A stretch of 55,121 nucleotides of DNA from Bacteroidota bacterium (GCA_018816945.1 JAHIVC010000085.1:1-55121); one strand, 5' to 3'; numbered from the stretch's first letter, positions 42,099 through 51,265 are shown. Program-made: numbers and translations. Notes: generated from the letters alone by a model not told the origin.

Positions 42099-42725
42099 TT
42101 ATTGTTTAGGATTCATGATTGGCCATATTCCTCTCCATCCATAGAAAAATCCCAAATGATATCGCGCTGCAAAAAAGTAAATGGTATGCTTGAGTTTACC
42201 CATTGGTAAATACAATAATAATGCTGTAACAAGAGTATAATATAAAACAATGCCATCACTCATAAATAGTATTAATGCAGTTGCCAATTGGAATAAAGTG
42301 ACCAATAGGTTTGAGATAAAATCATCTGGATTTGAAAGCGAAAGAAGCTCAGATTTCAGTATTCTCTTTATTAAAATTCCTAAACCAGAAATGCTGGAAA
42401 TGATCAAAAAGCCAATTAAAATATAGTTTGTTAATTGATTAAGTTCAATTTTAAACAGAAACGTAAAAAATAAAAAAATGGATAAAAAAGTTCCAAGATG
42501 ATAAATAATTCCTGCCATATAGGTAGGCAAATGCAAATAAGCGGATTCTTTTTTAGCCGGACTCATGGCCTTTGTAAAAGAATATTGTACAGCTTTAGAA
42601 ATATTTCCACGCTGTTTAGAAAAATCATGCGGGTTTCCTAATCGAATAAGTCTGATTAAATGAAATAAAAGGGAACCTATGCAAATTACCAAGGCTGCTA
42701 GTGCCATCCAGTGATACCAATACAT
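42099..42725 (-). CDS. DsrM/NarI-like cytochrome b membrane subunit
   Basis: A 208-residue membrane protein with five predicted helices (about 6-26, 66-90, 99-118, 136-155 and 158-176). Candidate haem b ligands are His22, His65, His76, His180 and His190; the segment LYLPMGKLKHTIYFFAARYH resembles the P-x-KLxH end of NarI/DsrM helices, so His180 is the best candidate. It would connect the menaquinone pool with the DsrK-like subunit whose ATG follows 4 bp after its stop. It is shorter than DsrM of sulfate reducers (~330). DsrM or TmcC assignment is by context and helix pattern, not by strong sequence motif. Confidence 0.75.
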   Translation of the reverse strand: MYWYHWMALAALVICIGSLLFHLIRLIRLGNPHDFSKQRGNISKAVQYSFTKAMSPAKKESAYLHLPTYMAGIIYHLGTFLSIFLFFTFLFKIELNQLTNYILIGFLIISSISGLGILIKRILKSELLSLSNPDDFISNLLVTLFQLATALILFMSDGIVLYYTLVTALLLYLPMGKLKHTIYFFAARYHLGFFYGWRGIWPIMNPKQ

Positions 42726-42740
42726 AATTTCATCGTTTTA

Positions 42741-43058
42741 TTAAACGCAACCATCAGGTTTTGGTAATCCGGCGATACGACAAGCACCCCGTGCTGGACC
42801 CAACGGAAATAACTCGTAAATCTCTCGAAGACGAACGCCTGTTTCCTGGCAAATAACCCTAATCATCGGAGCCATGCCTTTTTCTTCCCAATTCTTGCGA
42901 ATTATTTTTACAATGGCCCAATGTTTTTCGTTCATTTCTTCAATACCATCACTCTTTGCAAATAAATTTGCAACTTCTTCATTCCAAATTTCCGGATGTG
43001 ACAGAAATCCGTCCCCATCAACTTCAAAAATTTTCCCTCCTAATTCAATAGTAGCCAT
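42741..43058 (-). CDS. dsrC: DsrC-type sulfur carrier protein with two cysteines
   Basis: A 105-residue protein of the TusE/DsrC family with the complete C-terminal arm: GACRIAGLPKPDGCV. Cys104 (penultimate, CysA) and Cys93 (CysB) are ten residues apart, as in true DsrC that forms an intramolecular disulfide or trisulfide; TusE has only the penultimate Cys. It starts MATIELGGKIFEVDGDGFLSH and ends EIYELFPLGPARGAC. In sulfur metabolism DsrC hands sulfur from DsrAB to DsrMK, but no dsrAB is visible. It lies between the small Cys-rich gene (24 bp) and the DsrM-like gene (15 bp). Confidence 0.93.
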   Translation of the reverse strand: MATIELGGKIFEVDGDGFLSHPEIWNEEVANLFAKSDGIEEMNEKHWAIVKIIRKNWEEKGMAPMIRVICQETGVRLREIYELFPLGPARGACRIAGLPKPDGCV

Positions 43059-43082
43059 ACCTAGATTTTATTTGATTAACAC

Positions 43083-43328
43083 TTAAATTAATTCATTATC
43101 AAATTTGTCAATAATTTCCTCTGGAGTAAGAGGTGTGTCAGGTAGAACGAAATCGGGGCAGAAATTTAGTGTTGCTTTAGTAATGTATCTCTTACATGTG
43201 CTCCAGTATTTTTTATCCTGAAGGCAGTAATTTGTCATATAATTTTCCTTGGCTTCTAAAGTAGCTACAATTATAAGGCTATTTACAAGTTTGCAATCAT
43301 TATAATTCGGACAATGGTAATCTGCCAT
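43083..43328 (-). CDS. Small Cys-rich protein heading the DsrC operon
   Basis: No family recognised. An 81-residue soluble protein with Cys6 and Cys12 (YHCPNYNDCK), Cys35, Cys45 and Cys57 (NYCLQ, STCKR, NFCPDF) in otherwise ordinary sequence, then an acidic tail (PLTPEEIIDKFDNELI). The five cysteines suggest an iron-sulfur or zinc site, or a thiol carrier. It is the first gene of the run, followed 24 bp later by dsrC, so a role alongside DsrC is the natural inference. The ATG at 43328 follows a sequence TAAATTTC that is one base from the usual -7 motif. Real gene likely; function open. Confidence 0.7.
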   Translation of the reverse strand: MADYHCPNYNDCKLVNSLIIVATLEAKENYMTNYCLQDKKYWSTCKRYITKATLNFCPDFVLPDTPLTPEEIIDKFDNELI

Positions 43329-43380
43329 GACTGATAAAAACCCGAAATTTATAAAAAATTCTGATTGATATTATTGATGA

Positions 43381-43445
43381 AATCCAATATATACTCAGTA
43401 TAAATAAAACTCACTAATATAGATGTGTTTATATGATATTGGATT
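43381..43445. repeat. Perfect 10-bp inverted repeat upstream of the DsrC operon
   Basis: AATCCAATAT (43381-43390) and ATATTGGATT (43436-43445) are separated by 45 bp. The pair lies between the DsrC operon start and the transporter gene stop. Too widely spaced for a terminator and lacking a T-run; it could be an operator pair or the ends of a tiny element. Confidence 0.4.
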
Positions 43446-43471
43446 AAAAATATTTTTTGGAGAAATGTTTT

Positions 43472-44326
43472 TTAAGCCAATGCAATCAGTAAAATAGCTA
43501 AAATCGAAAGGAAAATCCCTATCCAATTTGTCAAACTTAATTTTTCACGGAAAAAGAAAATCCCTAAAAGTGCAGATAGCATTACGATACCCACATTTTG
43601 TAATGGGAACAAAACGTTGCTTTCAAAGAGGTTCATTGCCAAGAGCATGAAATAAGTGGTTGAATAATTGAACAGTCCTAAAATAGTACCTCCAATAATA
43701 CTCTGAATGGTAAAGGCTTGTTTTGTTTTAAAATATCGATAAATAGAAATGATTGAACCTATTATTAAGGCCGTAATAAAAATCATGGTTAGAAACAAAG
43801 TATAATCTCCGGCAATATGATAATGTTCAATGTATTTCAGCAAAGTATCGATAAGTCCGTTGGCAAAAAATATAATTATTGGAAGGACGATGATTGATAT
43901 TTGAATTTTATTTTTGCCTCTTTTATAAAAAATGAGAATAAAAGCTGAAAAGGTCGAAATAATCCCCAAAACAATAAGTGCATTTAATTTTTCTGAATAC
44001 AGAAATATTCCTGCAATAACAGGAATAATTACCGACATTTTACTGAATACAGCTGTTATTGCAACACCTGCTTTTTGCGATGATAGGGCAAAAAGAATAA
44101 AGGTAAAGATGAATACAAATCCGATTAATAATGAAAATGGCAACCATGATTTTGTAATTATCATTTCGTAATTAAATTCAGAACCTAGAATGATTATACC
44201 AATAGTAGATGCTGCCAAATAATTAATGGTCAGAGCTTGAAAATTATCAATTTTAAATCGTGGAAATAACTTAAAAGCAACAAAAATCAAAGAGGAAAAG
44301 AGAATGGTTAAAAAGATAAAGATCAT
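43472..44326 (-). CDS. EamA/DMT-family transporter
   Basis: A 284-residue protein with ten predicted helices in two EamA repeats (about 3-135 and 150-284); AVFSKMSVIIPVIAGIFLYSEKL ends the first and GIVMLSALLGIFFFREKLSLTNWIGI the second, both with the glutamate-lysine pattern of the drug/metabolite transporters. Substrate unknown; it may be an amino acid, metabolite or drug exporter. It lies upstream of the DsrC operon in the same orientation, with 143 bp between holding an inverted repeat, so it is probably a separate transcription unit. Confidence 0.88.
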   Translation of the reverse strand: MIFIFLTILFSSLIFVAFKLFPRFKIDNFQALTINYLAASTIGIIILGSEFNYEMIITKSWLPFSLLIGFVFIFTFILFALSSQKAGVAITAVFSKMSVIIPVIAGIFLYSEKLNALIVLGIISTFSAFILIFYKRGKNKIQISIIVLPIIIFFANGLIDTLLKYIEHYHIAGDYTLFLTMIFITALIIGSIISIYRYFKTKQAFTIQSIIGGTILGLFNYSTTYFMLLAMNLFESNVLFPLQNVGIVMLSALLGIFFFREKLSLTNWIGIFLSILAILLIALA

Positions 44327-44372
44327 TTTTCGCTATATGCTATAACAAAATGTTATTAGATTTTCACTTCAC

Positions 44373-45635
44373 TTAAATGTACTGCTCATAAAATTCAAGA
44401 AAGCGGGTTGCAATTGCTTCCCAACTGAAATTATCCTGAACAGTTTTATAAGCATTATTGCCAATTATTTTCGTTCTCTCCGGGTTTTCGAGAAGCCTTA
44501 TCATGGCATCTGCAAATTCACTGCTGTTTGATGGATCAACTAATAATCCATTTTCACCATGCTCAATTACATTTCTGATCCCGCCAAATTTCGATGCGAT
44601 AACCGCTTTCCCACAAGCCATTGCTTCCTGAGCTGTCATTCCAAAAGGTTCAAATAATGAAGGTAAAACAAACATTTCTGATTGCTGGTAATAAACAGGC
44701 ATCAAATCATCAGGCACATAACCAATCAAACGAACACGTCCGTTCATCCCATTTTCATCGATGATATCTTTCATTTTTTGATACAGATCAACTTCTCTTT
44801 GTTTTGGATTAGGGGATCCGCCTCCAATTACGAGGTCAATATCTGCTATTTTTTTTCTGACTATATCAAAAGCGTGCAATAAAAAATCATGACCTTTATT
44901 GGTCTCAATGCGGCTGATGCAAAACACATATTTTTGAGGCAGCCCTGTTTTTTGTGCAAGCACTTCCTGAGCAGGCAGTTGATAAGTATGAATATCTACC
45001 CCAGGTGGTATATCGATGATATTTGTTGGTTTAAAATGATAAAGTGCTTCCAGTTTCTCCAGCTGAACAATCGAAGTAACCGTTTGAGCATTCACATTTT
45101 TGAAAATCCTCATTTCTTCTTGAATACGATGTTCGAAATTGAATTTCTTTTCCATTTCAGCAGGATCACCGCCCATTTGATCTTTTTTCCAAGCACCCAA
45201 TGAGTGGGCCGTGAAGAAGCTAGGTTTATGAAATGCTTTTGCTACTTCGAGAGTGACAATTCCTGCGTCGACATAATGACCATGATATAAATCGTAATCC
45301 AGCATATTTTGCCTGATAAAACTGATCATGTTTTTTGATAGTTCGGGTAATATTTCATAAATAAACTCCTTAGGAATGAATTCCCAAGGACCTGCTTCTA
45401 TTCTGATTACATTAACTTCGGGATATCCCGGAACAGGATCGATTTGTTTCTTGCTTTTATCAAACCAGCGGGTGTAAATATCAATTTTAATTCCGAGTTT
45501 TGATAAAGCCTTGGCTAATTCCAAAACATAAACTACCTGCCCTCCTGTATCGGTTATGCCAAGTTGTGGGATCGGATCAAAATACCCGTGTGTACTTAGC
45601 ATGGCAATCCGCTTAATTTTTTTATTCAACATCAT
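44373..45635 (-). CDS. GT4 glycosyltransferase, sucrose-phosphate-synthase-like
   Basis: A 420-residue GT-B enzyme. The N-terminal part resembles sucrose-phosphate and mannosylfructose-phosphate synthases (STHGYFDPIPQLGITDTGGQVVYVLELAKAL; YHGHYVDAGIVTLEVA; TAHSLGAWK). The C-terminal GT4 donor domain has EPFGMTAQEAMACGKAVIASKFGG, with the E-x7-E motif, and IDIPPGVDIHTYQ. A sugar-phosphate or alpha-glycoside product is likely, perhaps a compatible solute, but the acceptor is not certain. No sucrose-phosphatase is adjacent. Start: two ATG codons in a row at 45633-45635 and 45630-45632. Divergent from prmC. Confidence 0.85.
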   Translation of the reverse strand: MMLNKKIKRIAMLSTHGYFDPIPQLGITDTGGQVVYVLELAKALSKLGIKIDIYTRWFDKSKKQIDPVPGYPEVNVIRIEAGPWEFIPKEFIYEILPELSKNMISFIRQNMLDYDLYHGHYVDAGIVTLEVAKAFHKPSFFTAHSLGAWKKDQMGGDPAEMEKKFNFEHRIQEEMRIFKNVNAQTVTSIVQLEKLEALYHFKPTNIIDIPPGVDIHTYQLPAQEVLAQKTGLPQKYVFCISRIETNKGHDFLLHAFDIVRKKIADIDLVIGGGSPNPKQREVDLYQKMKDIIDENGMNGRVRLIGYVPDDLMPVYYQQSEMFVLPSLFEPFGMTAQEAMACGKAVIASKFGGIRNVIEHGENGLLVDPSNSSEFADAMIRLLENPERTKIIGNNAYKTVQDNFSWEAIATRFLEFYEQYI

Positions 45636-45711
45636 AAAGATAGTATTGCGGCAGTTTTTCGATTTGGTTTTGAAAGAACCAAAAGTACTAAAAATTGACT
45701 AATTTCGGGGC

Positions 45712-46584
45712 ATGAAAGTGCCAAGCAATAAATTGATACATGTTATAAAATATTATAGCGACCAGCTTACAAAAGTTTATGATGAGCTCGAGAGTAAAAG
45801 TATAATGTATCAGTTGGTTAGACATTTTTTTAAATATGAAAGAATCGATTTCGTAAAATCGCAGGAAATCAGATTGAGCGAATCAGAACTGCTGACAGTT
45901 CATTTTGCGGTAAAGGAACTGTTATTAAATAAGCCATTGCAATATGTAATTGGTGAAACTGAATTTTTGGATCTAAGAATTAAGGTGAATGAGCATGTAT
46001 TGATTCCAAGACCTGAAACTGAGGAATTAGTGCAATTGATTTGTAAAAGGGAGTTTCCGAAAAATGGAGTATTGCACATTTTAGATGTCGGCTGTGGGAG
46101 TGGTTGTATAGGGATAGCCCTGAAAAAGAATCTTGGATCATCTGATGTTTATGGTTTAGATATTTCTGAAAATGCGCTTAAATTGGCAAAAGAAAATTCA
46201 GAACTAAATGATGCTGATCTCCATTTTATTTTATGTGATATTTTAGATGAAACGAAGTGGGATGATTTAGGGACTTATGAAATGGTAGTCAGTAATCCGC
46301 CTTATATAAGGGAATCGGAGAAGGAATTGATGAGGGAAAATGTATTGGAATTTGAACCTTTGCATGCTCTATTTGTGAAGGATGATGATCCCTTGCTTTT
46401 TTATCGAAAAATAGCTCTATTCTGCGAAAAGCATTTAACAAAAAACGGAATATTATATTTTGAAATTAATGAAGCCCTTGGTAAGGAAACAAAAGAGATG
46501 CTTGCTTTAATGATTTTCAAATCCATAGAAATTTATAAAGATATAAATGGAAAGGATCGATTTATCCGTGCAGAGAGGATTTAA
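45712..46584 (+). CDS. prmC: Release factor glutamine methyltransferase PrmC
   Basis: Methylates the GGQ glutamine of class I release factors using SAM. The 290-residue protein has a helical N-terminal domain, then PLQYVIGETEFLDLRIKV, the SAM motif ILDVGCGSGCIGIAL, YGLDISENAL, and the catalytic NPPY in VVSNPPYI. Length and domain order are normal. ATG 45712 is the only good start after the divergent glycosyltransferase gene. A terminator follows. Confidence 0.95.
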   Translation: MKVPSNKLIHVIKYYSDQLTKVYDELESKSIMYQLVRHFFKYERIDFVKSQEIRLSESELLTVHFAVKELLLNKPLQYVIGETEFLDLRIKVNEHVLIPRPETEELVQLICKREFPKNGVLHILDVGCGSGCIGIALKKNLGSSDVYGLDISENALKLAKENSELNDADLHFILCDILDETKWDDLGTYEMVVSNPPYIRESEKELMRENVLEFEPLHALFVKDDDPLLFYRKIALFCEKHLTKNGILYFEINEALGKETKEMLALMIFKSIEIYKDINGKDRFIRAERI

Positions 46585-46603
46585 CACTATGTAAAGAAAA
46601 AGT

Positions 46604-46640
46604 AAGGGGCAGATTGGTGTATTTCAATCTGCCCTTTTAT
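46604..46640. terminator. Terminator between prmC and the phosphate transporter gene
   Basis: AAGGGGCAGATTG / CAATCTGCCCTTTT (one unpaired G) around an 8-base loop, with T-run on the plus side and TAC-like A-rich sequence on the other. It serves prmC and may also serve the convergent transporter gene. Confidence 0.8.
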
Positions 46641-46658
46641 TCCGATATTTTTCGCACT

Positions 46659-48911
46659 TTATTTAAGGCTCTTTTTTTCGTGGTATTTCGTAAAATCGCG
46701 TTGCGATTTTAATAAATTGATGGCATTTAAAAGTAAGTTTTTAGTCTCGCTTAAAATGGCAAGATAGAGTAAGCTGTTTTTTGTTCCAACCTCCATGCGC
46801 TTAATTCGTTTTATTTGCTTTTTGTTTTTGGAAGCAATAATCTCAATTAATTCATGTTGCATGATAATAATCTGATCAATATTTTGATATTCTTTTTTAA
46901 GAATCACAGACTGAATGGTCATCAATATTTCATTTACCTTTTCCTTTAGCAACATTAATTCTTCTACCTGAACATCGATGAGGCTTTTATGATTATTATT
47001 AAGATGATTATGACAAGGATTGCTTATGAATGTAATATTATGAGCCAATTCTCTAAGATAATCAAGCACTTGTACATAATAATGACCTGATTCAACAGAA
47101 TCTTCATTTAGCCTGCTAATGGTGGCACTTAAACTATTTTTTAGTTCTTTAGTATCAAGATTGAGTTTTTTGATGTCTTTCATTACCTTCTTAACCTGTT
47201 TGAGGTCTTCGGCAATGATCCCATTCAAAATTTCCTGATAATAATTGTTCACATCAACAATCATAGTTGAAACAGTCAAATTACAACGCTGTACAATATT
47301 CTTCTCACCAATGTCTTCGATCTGATCTGTAAGCTCTTTTTTCGTTACCCTGTTTTTGTGGATTCGATGAGTACGATATACCGTAATGATTGCAACGGCA
47401 ACCATCAGAGATATTCCGAATATCCCGGTATAATAGAAAATAAGAGCCATTATAAATGCAAGTGTAAAAGCAGAAAGTGCAGTAAAGAACCATCCGCCAA
47501 TAACACTTAATACTCCGGTAATTCTATAAACAGCGCTTTCTCTTCCCCATGCTTTATCAGATAAAGAAGACCCCATGGCTACCATAAATGTGACATAAGT
47601 AGTGGATAAGGGAAGTTTCATTGAGGTGGCAAAAGATATTAGAATACTTGCCACTACTAAATTGACTGTAGCCCTGATCATGTCAAAAGCCGGGGCATCT
47701 TCTATGGAGTGGCTAACTTCGCTTGTTATTGGCTCAAATTGTTTTTCTATTCCGGCTTTTATTTTTTCAGGAACAATATTGCTGAATGTTTTACCGAAAT
47801 TTAAACTTACCCGTACAATCGATCTTGATAAACCTGAAGATCCAAATCTTTCACTTCCTTCATCCTGTCTGCTAAGATCAAGTTCAGTTTTTGTGACTGA
47901 TCTGGCCTTTTTTGAGAACCAAAGTGTTAAGACCATAACTATACCTGCAAACAATAAATATAGCGTAGGGGGTTTTACTGCACCTTGTAGGGAAGTCATT
48001 AAAAATGTATCTGCATCAGCACCAGGTTGAGCGATAAATGCCTTAAACGACTCAAATCCGGCAAGCGGAACACCAATAAAGTTTACCAAATCATTCCCTG
48101 CAAATGCCATTGCCAAGGCAAAGGTACCAACCAAAACAATCAGTTTTAAGATATTGAATTTGAAGGCCCAATGTAATATTTGTAAGAGTACCGACCATGA
48201 AATAAAACTTACGGTAAGTATTAAATTAGTGTTATTGTGAATAAAATCCTGAGTTTCATCACTCATAAACGTGGCTCCTTTCGCCCCTTTAATTAATATG
48301 AAATAGATGATCGCTGTAATTGCGAAGCCGCCCCAAAGTCCTCCAAAATAGTTCAGCCTCTTTTTGTAGTTAAAAGTGAAGATGATACGGGTAATATATT
48401 GTACGATGGCCCCAACCGAAAATGCAATCACAACGGATAACAAGATACCGGATATAATACCGAGTGCCTTACTTGAATTAATGTAAACGCTTATATCCTT
48501 TGATCCTTCAGGCATTCCGTAAATTTTGATAATGGATACGGCAACTGCGGCTCCCAGTAATTCAAAGACGATGGAAACAGTTGTGGAAGTTGGCAATCCA
48601 TAAGTGTTAAATAAATCCAGGAGTATAACGTCTGTAATCATTACTGCCAAAAAGATGATAATAATTTCAGAAAAATAAAATTGTTGTGGATGAAAAATCC
48701 CTTTTCGTGCAACTTCCATCATCCCACCAGAGAAAGTGGCACCAACCAATATCCCTACGGCAGCTACGAGCATGATTATTTTAAACGGAGCAGCTTTTGA
48801 ACCTATTGCCGAATTTAAAAAGTTGACCGCATCGTTGGTAACACCAACTACTAAATCTGAAATTGCAAGCAGGAAAAGTACCCCAATCAATACAATGTAC
48901 ACTGTTATCAT
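46659..48911 (-). CDS. PiT-family inorganic phosphate transporter with PhoU-like C-terminal domain
   Basis: A 750-residue protein. Two PHO4 halves each carry the family signature: GVTNDAVNFLNSAIG near residue 25 and AGNDLVNFIGVPLAG near residue 270. A third hydrophobic block (about 400-520) has STTYVTFMVAMGSSLSDKAWG. From about 540 to the end a soluble helical domain (VTKKELTDQIEDIGEKNIVQ onward) resembles the PhoU/DUF47 proteins that regulate Pit transporters. It imports phosphate with sodium or protons. The fusion form is usual in Bacteroidota. In an arsenic-exposed cell this is a plausible arsenate entry route, though that is inference. Confidence 0.92.
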   Translation of the reverse strand: MITVYIVLIGVLFLLAISDLVVGVTNDAVNFLNSAIGSKAAPFKIIMLVAAVGILVGATFSGGMMEVARKGIFHPQQFYFSEIIIIFLAVMITDVILLDLFNTYGLPTSTTVSIVFELLGAAVAVSIIKIYGMPEGSKDISVYINSSKALGIISGILLSVVIAFSVGAIVQYITRIIFTFNYKKRLNYFGGLWGGFAITAIIYFILIKGAKGATFMSDETQDFIHNNTNLILTVSFISWSVLLQILHWAFKFNILKLIVLVGTFALAMAFAGNDLVNFIGVPLAGFESFKAFIAQPGADADTFLMTSLQGAVKPPTLYLLFAGIVMVLTLWFSKKARSVTKTELDLSRQDEGSERFGSSGLSRSIVRVSLNFGKTFSNIVPEKIKAGIEKQFEPITSEVSHSIEDAPAFDMIRATVNLVVASILISFATSMKLPLSTTYVTFMVAMGSSLSDKAWGRESAVYRITGVLSVIGGWFFTALSAFTLAFIMALIFYYTGIFGISLMVAVAIITVYRTHRIHKNRVTKKELTDQIEDIGEKNIVQRCNLTVSTMIVDVNNYYQEILNGIIAEDLKQVKKVMKDIKKLNLDTKELKNSLSATISRLNEDSVESGHYYVQVLDYLRELAHNITFISNPCHNHLNNNHKSLIDVQVEELMLLKEKVNEILMTIQSVILKKEYQNIDQIIIMQHELIEIIASKNKKQIKRIKRMEVGTKNSLLYLAILSETKNLLLNAINLLKSQRDFTKYHEKKSLK

Positions 48912-49065
48912 AATGCTTTTATTAGTAAAACCCTTGAATTAAACAAGTATCTATTTGATTATCTTATTAATAACTTTGGTGTTAAGATTCGGTTAAATTA
49001 ATGTTAAATTTATATTAAGCATTCCGAAACAATAAATAAGTTATTAAAAATTATTCACAATAAAT

Positions 49066-49509
49066 TTAAGCCCAATGCTGGATTTCAATAATGTTTCCCT
49101 CGGGGTCGTTAATGTAAACAAAGGTGATGGTACCCAGGCCCTTGATCTCTTTATTAATTAAATCCCCAACCTGACTGCCACCATTCGCCAGTGCTCTTTT
49201 TAAAATAACTTGTACATCGTCAACTCTGAAAGCAAGATGAGCCAATCCTTCAGTATTGATTTTCTTGGGATGGGGTGAAGAATTATTGTCATATTGGAAT
49301 ATCTCGAGTGTTGGGCTGCCTACCTCAAATCCCGGCAATCTTAAATGAACTCCATTAATATGAACATCCTTAATCGAGGTAGCTTTATCCATCCAATCAC
49401 CACTCAGGTCCCTTTCGGGCCAAAGCGAAACACATTCGAATACCTTGGTGTAAAAATCGGCTAATTTCTTCCAATCTTTGGAAATAATATTTACATGTAC
49501 GAATTTCAT
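49066..49509 (-). CDS. VOC-fold protein (glyoxalase/bleomycin resistance type)
   Basis: A 147-residue protein from ATG 49509 (MKFVHVNIIS); the frame runs 13 codons further upstream but that part is unlike the family. Two beta-alpha-beta-beta-beta units form the VOC fold: KFVHVNIISKDWKKLADFYTKVF at the start and AHLAFRVDDVQ in the second unit, with DPEGNIIEIQHWA at the end giving the metal ligand Glu. Possible metal ligands are His and Glu in these positions. Substrate unknown. It stands alone between the phosphate transporter and the symporter. Confidence 0.88.
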   Translation of the reverse strand: MKFVHVNIISKDWKKLADFYTKVFECVSLWPERDLSGDWMDKATSIKDVHINGVHLRLPGFEVGSPTLEIFQYDNNSSPHPKKINTEGLAHLAFRVDDVQVILKRALANGGSQVGDLINKEIKGLGTITFVYINDPEGNIIEIQHWA

Positions 49510-49642
49510 ATGCTTTAATTTTAAATTATAGAATGATGAAAGATTCAATCATGAATTACAGTTAAAGTTAATCAAATAGGAAATGCTTCCTATTTTTTAG
49601 GATGTTATTTTTATTAATTTGCGGGTTAATTATTAACATAAA

Positions 49643-51265
49643 ATGCATATGTCGAACCAAGGCTTTTCATCTCTGGATTATATTGTTTTTATATCCTACT
49701 GTTTTTTAATTATTTTCATTGGACTTTGGGTTTCAAGGACTAAAAAGGGAACTAAGAAGACGGCCCAGGATTATTTTTTGGCAGATAAATCATTGCCATG
49801 GTGGGCCATCGGAGCTTCATTGATCGCGGCTAACATTTCGGCGGAGCAAATGATCGGGATGTCGGGTTCGGGCTATGCAATTGGTTTGGGAATTGCCTCT
49901 TACGAATGGATGGCTGCCATTACCTTGATTATTGTTGGGAAGTATTTTTTACCTGTTTTTCTTGAAAAGAAAATTTATACCATGCCCCAGTTTTTAGAAA
50001 TGCGTTACGACGGTAGGGTGCGTACTGCCATGGCTTCATTCTGGTTAGTAGTTTATGTATTCGTCAATCTGACATCTGTTTTATACCTTGGTGCGTTGGC
50101 CATGGAAACCATCATGGGCATTCCGATGAATTACGCAATCATGGGATTAGCAATTTTCGCGGCAGTATATTCTATTTATGGTGGATTAAAGGCTGTGGCA
50201 TGGACAGATGTAGTTCAGGTTGTTTTTTTAATTGGTGGTGGATTGGTAACTACATTTTTGGCTTTGGATGCCGTATCGGATGGACACGGATTTATTGCAG
50301 GTTTCAAAGTTTTACTCGAACAAGCTCCTGAAAAATTCAATATGATTTTGCATGAAGGAGAATTATTGATCCCTGACGGAAAAGGTGGTTTGAAGGATGC
50401 TTTTATGGATTTGCCGGGAATAAGTGTATTGGTAGGCGGGATGTGGATCGCGAATTTATCGTATTGGGGATTTAATCAATATATCATTCAGCGTGGATTG
50501 GCTGCTAAGAGCATAAAAGAGGCCCAACGTGGAGTTATTTTTGCTGGTTACCTGAAAATATTAATTCCATTAATCGTGGTGATTCCGGGAATTGCAGCGT
50601 TTGTGCTTACAAATGGAAGCGGGGTCATTGATCCTTCTGATAAGGCTTATCCATGGTTATTGCATAATTATGTACCTGCAGGGATTAAAGGTCTTGCCTT
50701 TGCAGCTCTCGCCGCTGCTATTGTTTCTTCTTTGGCGTCAATGCTTAACTCCACTTCGACCATCTTTACCATGGATATTTATCGAAAATTTATTAATAAA
50801 GATGTTGGTGACTCGAAAATGGTTAGTGTGGGACGAATTACTAGTTTTGTGGCTTTGGTGGTAGCTGTATTATCGGCACAGCCATTGCTTGGCAATCTCG
50901 ATCAGGCCTTTCAATACATCCAGGAATTTACGGGCTTCGTAACCCCTGGTGTAGTTGTCATATTTTGTTTTGGGCTCTTTTGGAAAAGGATTACTTCAAA
51001 TGCAGCGCTCGCAGTTGCCATATTAACCATTCCTCTGTCATTCTTGTTTAAAATTTTATTACCCGAAATCCCTTTCATTGATCGCATGGGATTGGTATTT
51101 TTGATGCTGGCCCTTGTTGCTATCATCATAAGTTATACTGATAAGCATTTACAAGCCAAAGGCCTTGAGTTAAAAAGAAGCATGTTTAAAACAGATGTCA
51201 AATTTAATGTTTTAGCTATCTTTTTAAGTGTAATAGTAATGGTATTATACCTGTTGTTTTGGTAA
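49643..51265 (+). CDS. Sodium/sugar symporter (SSS family, vSGLT-like)
   Basis: A 540-residue protein with about 14 membrane helices that closely resembles the Vibrio sodium/galactose symporter vSGLT: GASLIAANISAEQMIGMSG, YFLPVFLEKKIYTMPQFLEMR, SIYGGLKAVAWTDVVQVVF, and WGFNQYIIQRGLAAKSIKEA. The Na2 site helix has AALAAAIVSSLASMLNSTST with consecutive Ser. It should import a hexose with sodium. Start at ATG 49643 or 49649. No sugar catabolic genes adjoin it; the downstream gene is convergent. Confidence 0.93.
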   Translation: MHMSNQGFSSLDYIVFISYCFLIIFIGLWVSRTKKGTKKTAQDYFLADKSLPWWAIGASLIAANISAEQMIGMSGSGYAIGLGIASYEWMAAITLIIVGKYFLPVFLEKKIYTMPQFLEMRYDGRVRTAMASFWLVVYVFVNLTSVLYLGALAMETIMGIPMNYAIMGLAIFAAVYSIYGGLKAVAWTDVVQVVFLIGGGLVTTFLALDAVSDGHGFIAGFKVLLEQAPEKFNMILHEGELLIPDGKGGLKDAFMDLPGISVLVGGMWIANLSYWGFNQYIIQRGLAAKSIKEAQRGVIFAGYLKILIPLIVVIPGIAAFVLTNGSGVIDPSDKAYPWLLHNYVPAGIKGLAFAALAAAIVSSLASMLNSTSTIFTMDIYRKFINKDVGDSKMVSVGRITSFVALVVAVLSAQPLLGNLDQAFQYIQEFTGFVTPGVVVIFCFGLFWKRITSNAALAVAILTIPLSFLFKILLPEIPFIDRMGLVFLMLALVAIIISYTDKHLQAKGLELKRSMFKTDVKFNVLAIFLSVIVMVLYLLFW

